DNA of 64,000 bases. It comes from an uncultured Clostridia bacterium. Its GTDB lineage: Bacteria > Bacillota > Clostridia > Oscillospirales > Acutalibacteraceae. Positions 59,959 to 64,000 of this stretch are shown here, in pieces. Under the pieces are notes generated by a model. It was given only the letters and a program-made list of their open reading frames with translations, searched no databases and had not been told where the DNA came from. Each line of letters opens with the position of its first letter. Within the stretch, counting starts at the first letter, position 1. The DNA lies in contig CALAUI010000020.1 in NCBI GenBank assembly GCA_937892115.1, forward strand, positions 1 to 64,000. Reading direction: 5' to 3'. The position numbers and the translations under genes were made by a program.

Positions 59959-60529
59959 AAGCTGGGAAGCCCTTAAAAAGGATTGTCTCGGATGCATGAA
60001 ATGTCCCCTGGGACAGACGAGGACTAATCTCGTATTCGGCGTAGGCAACGAAAAAGCAGAGGTAATGTTCGTAGGCGAAGGCCCCGGATATAACGAGGAT
60101 ATGCAGGGCGAGCCCTTTGTAGGCAGAGGCGGTCAGCTCCTTGACAAATTCCTTGAATACGTTGACCTTGACAGGCATAAGAACATTTATATTGCCAATA
60201 TGGTAAAATGCCGTCCTCCCGAAAACAGAGACCCCGCCGACAGCGAAATGGATTGCTGTATTGACTGGCTCCGTGAGCAGACACGGCTTATCAGACCCAA
60301 AATCATAGTATGTCTGGGCAGAATTTCCGCTCAGCGTCTTATTTCAAAGGATTTCAGAGTCACACAGCAGCACGGTCAGTTCATTGAAAAGGGCGGAATA
60401 CTTTTTATGGGTACCTTCCATCCCGCCGCTTTGCTGCGCAACCCCAATAATAAACCCCTTGCTCTTGAGGATTTTATTTCTCTTAAAGAAAAAATAAAGG
60501 AAATCTGTGATCACACCTATGATGTATGA
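59942..60529 (+). CDS. uracil-DNA glycosylase, family 4 ([4Fe-4S])
   Basis: 195 residues. Uracil removal motifs are GEGPGYNEDMQGEPFVGRGGQLLD (active-site region) and GTFHPAALLRN. The iron-sulfur cysteines are C15 and C18 (LGCMKCPLG, C18 and C21 if counted from the first Met) and two later ones (CRPPENR and C near 109). Family 4 enzymes are the usual UDG in thermophiles and many anaerobes. Either the ATG at 59942 or that at 59951 could be used; the second has better spacing (9 nt) to GGAAAGGA. It ends inside the start of mnmG. Confidence 0.94.
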   Translation: MNAMYESWEALKKDCLGCMKCPLGQTRTNLVFGVGNEKAEVMFVGEGPGYNEDMQGEPFVGRGGQLLDKFLEYVDLDRHKNIYIANMVKCRPPENRDPADSEMDCCIDWLREQTRLIRPKIIVCLGRISAQRLISKDFRVTQQHGQFIEKGGILFMGTFHPAALLRNPNNKPLALEDFISLKEKIKEICDHTYDV

Positions 60530-62399
60530 ATCTGAAAAATTTGACGTAGCTGTTATCGGTGCGGGCCATGCCGGAATTGAGGCAGGGCTTGCCTCTGCGC
60601 GTCTCGGATGCAGGACCGCCGTATTTACGGTCAATCTTGACTGGGTCGGAAATATGCCCTGCAACCCTTCCATAGGCGGCACGTCAAAGGGACACCTTGT
60701 AAGAGAAATAGATGCCCTCGGCGGTGAAATGGGAAAAGCGGCTGATATGAATACCATTCAGAGCAGAATGCTCAATCTCGGTAAAGGTCCCGCCGTTCAC
60801 TCATTGAGAGCCCAGATTGACAGAAGAGCATACTCCGATTACATGAAGGGCGTACTTGAAAGGCAGGAAAATCTCTTTCTCAAGCAGGCGGAAATCGTTG
60901 ATATTAAACAGGATGGCGATGAATGGGTGCTTACCACACGCCTTGAAGCCACCCACAGAGTAAAGGCGGTCGTGCTTGCAACGGGTACGTTCCTCGCAGG
61001 CAGAGTATATATCGGTGACGTTTCATACGAAAGCGGTCCCGACGGTATGTTTCCCGCTACTCAGCTTGCTCAATCGCTCAAAGAGCTCGGCATACCGACA
61101 AGAAGATTCAAAACGGGTACTCCTCCCAGAGTAAACCGCAGAAGCTGTGACCTTGACGAGCTGGAAGCACAGCCGGGCGACGAAAGAATCGTGCATTTTT
61201 CTTTTTCGGAAATATGCGAGGTTGAAAACAAACAGCCCTGCTATGTTACGTATACAAGCCCCGAAACAAAACAGATAATTCTCGATAATCTGCACCGTTC
61301 CCCTCTTTATTCGGGCAAAATTGACGGTGTAGGTCCGAGATACTGTCCGAGTATTGAAGATAAGATAGTAAGGTTTTCCGAAAAGGAACGCCATCAGATA
61401 TTCATTGAGCCCTGCGGAATGAAAACAGATGAAATGTATCTTCAGGGACTTTCCTCATCATTGCCCGAGGACGTTCAGCTGAAGATAGTCCGTTCCATTC
61501 CCGGTCTCAGACACGCCGAATTCCTGCGTACCGCTTATGCGATAGAATATGACTGCGTCAATCCCCTTGCATTGAGAAGAACGCTTGAATTCAAGGATTT
61601 TCCCGGACTTTACGGTGCGGGGCAGTTCAACGGCTCAAGCGGATATGAGGAAGCCGCCGCCCAGGGACTTGTGGCAGGTGCAAACGCCGCTCTCAAGCTT
61701 CTCGGCAGAGAGCCGCTCATCCTTGACAGAACGACCTCCTATACGGGAACGCTCATAGACGACCTTGTTACAAAGGGATGCTCCGATCCTTACAGAATGA
61801 TGACGAGCCGCAGCGAATACCGTCTGATATTGAGACAGGATAATGCAGACCGCCGTCTTACCGAATTCGGCTACAAGGCAGGACTTATCAGCGAAGAACG
61901 CTACGCCGCATTCAAAGAGAAGCTTCGTCTTATAGATGAAGAAAGAGAGAGAATTGCGGGTGTTTCAATCAAAAAGTCCGAGGCACTTGATGCTCTGCTT
62001 GTTTCACGTGGAACATCGCCGATGGAAAAGGGATGCAGGATGTCGGAAATGCTCAAGCGACCCGGTGTTACTTACGAACTTCTTACGGACTTTGACAAAG
62101 ACCGTCCCGACCTGCCCTATGAGATTTTTGAGCAGGTTGAGATAGATATAAAATACGAGGGCTATATCAGAAAGCAGCAGTTACAGATAAACGAAATGAA
62201 ACGGCTTGAGGTGCAGAAAATTCCCGAAGGTATTGATTACGAAAAAATAACGGGACTTCGCCTTGAAGCAATAGAGAAACTCGGCAAGGTCAAACCCGAA
62301 ACGGTCGGTCAGGCATCAAGAATTTCGGGCGTATCCCCTGCCGACATTACGGTTATGCTAATCTATCTTGAAAGGAACCGTTCGGATGAACTTCAATAA
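60507..62399 (+). CDS. mnmG: tRNA uridine-5-carboxymethylaminomethyl modification enzyme MnmG (GidA)
   Basis: 630 residues. MnmG with MnmE modifies wobble U34 of tRNAs. FAD-binding VIGAGHAGIEAG is near 16-27; PCNPSIGGTSKGH and GPAVHSLRAQ-DR are family blocks, and the C-terminal helical domain ends NRSDELQ. GTG at 60507 is favoured because AAGGA is 6-7 nt upstream; ATGs at 60519 and 60522 are alternatives. The start lies 23 nt inside the previous gene. A parS-like site lies within the coding sequence at 62000-62015. mnmE is not next door here; the usual origin-proximal mnmE-mnmG order is interrupted. Confidence 0.97.
   Translation: MITPMMYESEKFDVAVIGAGHAGIEAGLASARLGCRTAVFTVNLDWVGNMPCNPSIGGTSKGHLVREIDALGGEMGKAADMNTIQSRMLNLGKGPAVHSLRAQIDRRAYSDYMKGVLERQENLFLKQAEIVDIKQDGDEWVLTTRLEATHRVKAVVLATGTFLAGRVYIGDVSYESGPDGMFPATQLAQSLKELGIPTRRFKTGTPPRVNRRSCDLDELEAQPGDERIVHFSFSEICEVENKQPCYVTYTSPETKQIILDNLHRSPLYSGKIDGVGPRYCPSIEDKIVRFSEKERHQIFIEPCGMKTDEMYLQGLSSSLPEDVQLKIVRSIPGLRHAEFLRTAYAIEYDCVNPLALRRTLEFKDFPGLYGAGQFNGSSGYEEAAAQGLVAGANAALKLLGREPLILDRTTSYTGTLIDDLVTKGCSDPYRMMTSRSEYRLILRQDNADRRLTEFGYKAGLISEERYAAFKEKLRLIDEERERIAGVSIKKSEALDALLVSRGTSPMEKGCRMSEMLKRPGVTYELLTDFDKDRPDLPYEIFEQVEIDIKYEGYIRKQQLQINEMKRLEVQKIPEGIDYEKITGLRLEAIEKLGKVKPETVGQASRISGVSPADITVMLIYLERNRSDELQ
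62000..62015. promoter_or_regulatory. parS-like ParB-binding site inside mnmG
   Basis: TGTTTCACGTGGAACA matches the parS consensus (TGTTNCACGTGNAACA) at all fixed positions. It is identical to the site at 63122-63137. As coding sequence it gives V-S-R-G-T, so it did not require unusual residues. Confidence 0.88.
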
Positions 62400-63099
62400 G
62401 GATTTATTTCTTGAAAACCTCTCCGGGCTGAATATTCCCGTTGACGAAGGTCAGATTTCATTACTCGATTCCTTTGCGGAAATGGTAATTGAAAAGAATA
62501 AGGTAATGAATCTTACGGCAATCACCGACCCCGATTCATTCGCAATCAAGCATTTTGCAGACAGTATCAGCGTATCAGCTCTTCCCGAATACAAAGCGGC
62601 AAAGAAGATCATGGACGTTGGTACCGGCGCGGGATTCCCCGGAGTGCCCCTGCTGATTATGAATCCGGAAATTGAACTGACAATGCTTGATTCCACCGCA
62701 AAGCGGCTTGCATTCGTCAGCGACAGCATTGCCGCCCTCGGACTCAATGCGGAAATTAAACACGCGAGAGCGGAAGAGCTCGGCAAGGATACGGATTACA
62801 GAGAAAAATACGATGCCGCGGTTTCACGAGCGGTCGCTTCACTAAACGTACTCTCTGAATACTGTCTTCCGTTCGTAAAGGTAGGCGGATATTTCTTCGC
62901 CATGAAAAGCTCAAAGGCAGATGAGGAAATCGCGCAGGCGAAAAATGCCATATCGCTCCTCGGAGGAAAAATCGAGAAGGTCAGCACCTTCCGTCTTTCA
63001 GACGATGCCGAAAGAAACATAGTAGTAATCAAAAAAATAAAACCGACACCCCCGAAATATCCGAGAGTATCGGCTCAGATAGCAAAAAAGAGTCTCTGA
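62386..63099 (+). CDS. rsmG: 16S rRNA (guanine-527-N7)-methyltransferase RsmG (GidB)
   Basis: 237 residues. SAM-binding motif DVGTGAGFPGVPLL (about 74-87) and the VSRAVASL motif (about 148-155) are typical. Loss of the enzyme gives low-level streptomycin resistance in other species. ATG at 62386 has AAAGGA about 10 nt upstream and overlaps the mnmG stop by 14 nt; the frame is open six codons further. Confidence 0.97.
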   Translation: MNFNKDLFLENLSGLNIPVDEGQISLLDSFAEMVIEKNKVMNLTAITDPDSFAIKHFADSISVSALPEYKAAKKIMDVGTGAGFPGVPLLIMNPEIELTMLDSTAKRLAFVSDSIAALGLNAEIKHARAEELGKDTDYREKYDAAVSRAVASLNVLSEYCLPFVKVGGYFFAMKSSKADEEIAQAKNAISLLGGKIEKVSTFRLSDDAERNIVVIKKIKPTPPKYPRVSAQIAKKSL

Positions 63100-63120
63100 T
63101 TAAAATTCAGAGACTTTTTT
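63091..63120 (+). terminator. intrinsic terminator overlapping the rsmG stop codon
   Basis: AGTCTCTGA (63091-63099), which includes the rsmG stop TGA, pairs with TCAGAGACT (63107-63115), then TTTTTT. It closes the typA-to-rsmG run. Confidence 0.92.
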
Positions 63121-63121
63121 A

Positions 63122-63137
63122 TGTTTCACGTGGAACA
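63122..63137. promoter_or_regulatory. parS site upstream of parA
   Basis: TGTTTCACGTGGAACA, immediately after the rsmG terminator and 96 bp before parA. It is an exact parS match, so ParB may both nucleate here and influence expression of its own operon. Confidence 0.95.
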
Positions 63138-63193
63138 TTTTACGTCGTTTCACACAAAAATAGGGTAAAACACTTTTATTTTAGAAATCGCTG

Positions 63194-63202
63194 TGATATA
63201 AT
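63194..63202 (+). promoter_or_regulatory. extended -10 promoter of parA
   Basis: TGATATAAT: the TATAAT box (63197-63202) is preceded by TG one base before it, an extended -10 element. No good -35 box is seen. The expected start is near 63209, giving a 20-25 nt leader. Confidence 0.65.
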
Positions 63203-63232
63203 CGTAAAAAATCTGATTCAGGAGAGATGGCT

Positions 63233-63997
63233 TTGTCAAAAACAGTTGCAATAGTAAATCAAAAAGGCGGAGTAGGTAAAACGACCACCGCCGTTAATCT
63301 TGCCGCCGCACTCGGAGCAAAAGGCAAGAAAATACTGCTCGTGGATATAGATCCTCAGGGAAATACCACAAGCGGATACGGAATAAGCAAAAGGGGACTT
63401 GAAAAAACGTCTTACGACGTGCTGACGGGAAGCTGCAGCGCGGCAGAAGCAACAATAGTCACCAAATTCAAAAACGTATCGCTAATCCCGTCCGGAATGG
63501 ACCTTGCGGGAGCAGAAATAGAGCTTGCGGAAACAGAAAAGAGAGAATCACGTCTTAAAAATGCGCTTGCACTCGTAAGCGGGGACTATGATTTCATTTT
63601 CCTTGACTGTCCCCCTTCACTCGGACTTATTACGCTTAACGGTCTTGTAGCGGCGCAGACGCTGATGATTCCCATTCAATGCGAATTTTACGCAATGGAA
63701 GGTCTGTCACAACTTGTATCAACTGCAAGAGCAGTAAAGCAGAGATATAATCCGTATCTGGAAACCGAAGGAATCGTACTTACAATGTATGACGGACGTC
63801 TTAACCTTACCCAGCAGGTAGTGGAGCAGATAAAAAAGAGCTTCCCCAAAAAGGTATATTCATCATTCATTCCCAGAAACGTAAGACTGTCGGAAGCACC
63901 GAGCTACGGTATGCCGGTAATGTACTACGACAAGAGCTCAAAGGGAACGAAAGCATACAACGACCTTGCAGACGAATTTCTTAAAAATAACAGATAA
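63233..63997 (+). CDS. soj: chromosome partitioning ATPase ParA/Soj
   Basis: 254 residues. The deviant Walker A motif KGGVGKTT occurs near residues 11-18 (NQKGGVGKTTTAVNLAAAL), followed by DIDPQGN and FLDCPPSLG. It is the small Soj type without an N-terminal regulator domain, so it works with ParB (Spo0J) in segregation and replication-initiation control. GGAGAG at 63221-63226 directly touches the ATG at 63227, which is too close; TTG at 63233 has 6-nt spacing and gives MSKTVAIVNQKGG, the normal N-terminus. parB is expected right after the end of the window, 3 nt beyond the stop. Confidence 0.95.
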   Translation: MSKTVAIVNQKGGVGKTTTAVNLAAALGAKGKKILLVDIDPQGNTTSGYGISKRGLEKTSYDVLTGSCSAAEATIVTKFKNVSLIPSGMDLAGAEIELAETEKRESRLKNALALVSGDYDFIFLDCPPSLGLITLNGLVAAQTLMIPIQCEFYAMEGLSQLVSTARAVKQRYNPYLETEGIVLTMYDGRLNLTQQVVEQIKKSFPKKVYSSFIPRNVRLSEAPSYGMPVMYYDKSSKGTKAYNDLADEFLKNNR

Positions 63998-64000
63998 GAG

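Overview
The window looks like chromosome from a low-to-moderate GC anaerobic Firmicute of the class Clostridia, probably Oscillospiraceae/Ruminococcaceae-like. The reasons are an NAD-linked [FeFe] hydrogenase of the HndABCD/HydABC type, TrmFO, zinc-type S14, S4 and L24, a KOW protein beside map/infA, the gene order of the S10-spc-alpha cluster, strong GGAGG ribosome binding sites and sigma-A-like promoters. Genus is inference. The left edge is the 5' end of a 16S rRNA gene read leftwards. The right edge is mnmG-rsmG-soj with two parS-like sites, so the replication origin is probably close to the right end.

Layout. 1-0.5 kb: 16S start, rRNA leader and promoter. 0.5-14 kb, minus strand: one tightly packed housekeeping run (RNA methyltransferase, dprA, topA, trmFO, a carrier-protein-like gene without the usual serine, rnc, a radical SAM gene, smc, a tandem class II aldolase, a D,D-carboxypeptidase). 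14.0-14.5 kb: intergenic repeats. 14.5-15.8 kb: infC-rpmI-rplT with an attenuated leader and an AUC start for infC. 15.9-17.1 kb: a zinc-ribbon membrane protein. 17.1-17.6 kb: tRNA-Pro followed by four 103-bp tandem repeats. 17.7-25 kb: one 2417-residue cell-wall surface protein (vWA domain, 14 SHIRT-like repeats, non-canonical sorting signal). 25.2-26.2 kb: a PPC-domain gene and three related hairpin-bearing repeats. 26.2-34.4 kb, minus strand: a ten-gene hydrogenase operon that joins the catalytic complex (hndA, hndB, hndC, hndD) to a sensory-type hydrogenase, two DRTGG proteins, two HATPase proteins and a PHP protein. 34.6-35.4 kb: a lipoprotein. 35.5-50.4 kb, minus strand: the ribosomal protein supercluster from rpsJ to rplQ, with secY, map, infA, rpmJ and rpoA, but without adk, preceded by a 400-nt structured leader and a consensus promoter. 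51-57 kb: a small hypothetical gene, a WG-repeat/SH3 membrane protein, a secreted alkaline phosphatase, a short-chain-type oxidoreductase and a GPH-type sugar transporter. 57-64 kb, plus strand: typA, ribF, a family 4 uracil-DNA glycosylase, mnmG, rsmG and parA/soj.

The genes fall into translation (most of the window), chromosome maintenance (smc, topA, dprA, parA, parS), envelope and surface (dacA, giant adhesin, alkaline phosphatase) and fermentative hydrogen metabolism. The least ordinary parts are the hydrogenase operon with its built-in putative sensor module, the tRNA-sized tandem repeats abutting tRNA-Pro, the giant repeat protein with a 1701-bp internal repeat period, and the serine-less carrier protein. 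All function calls rest on reading motifs and gene order by eye; no database search was run.
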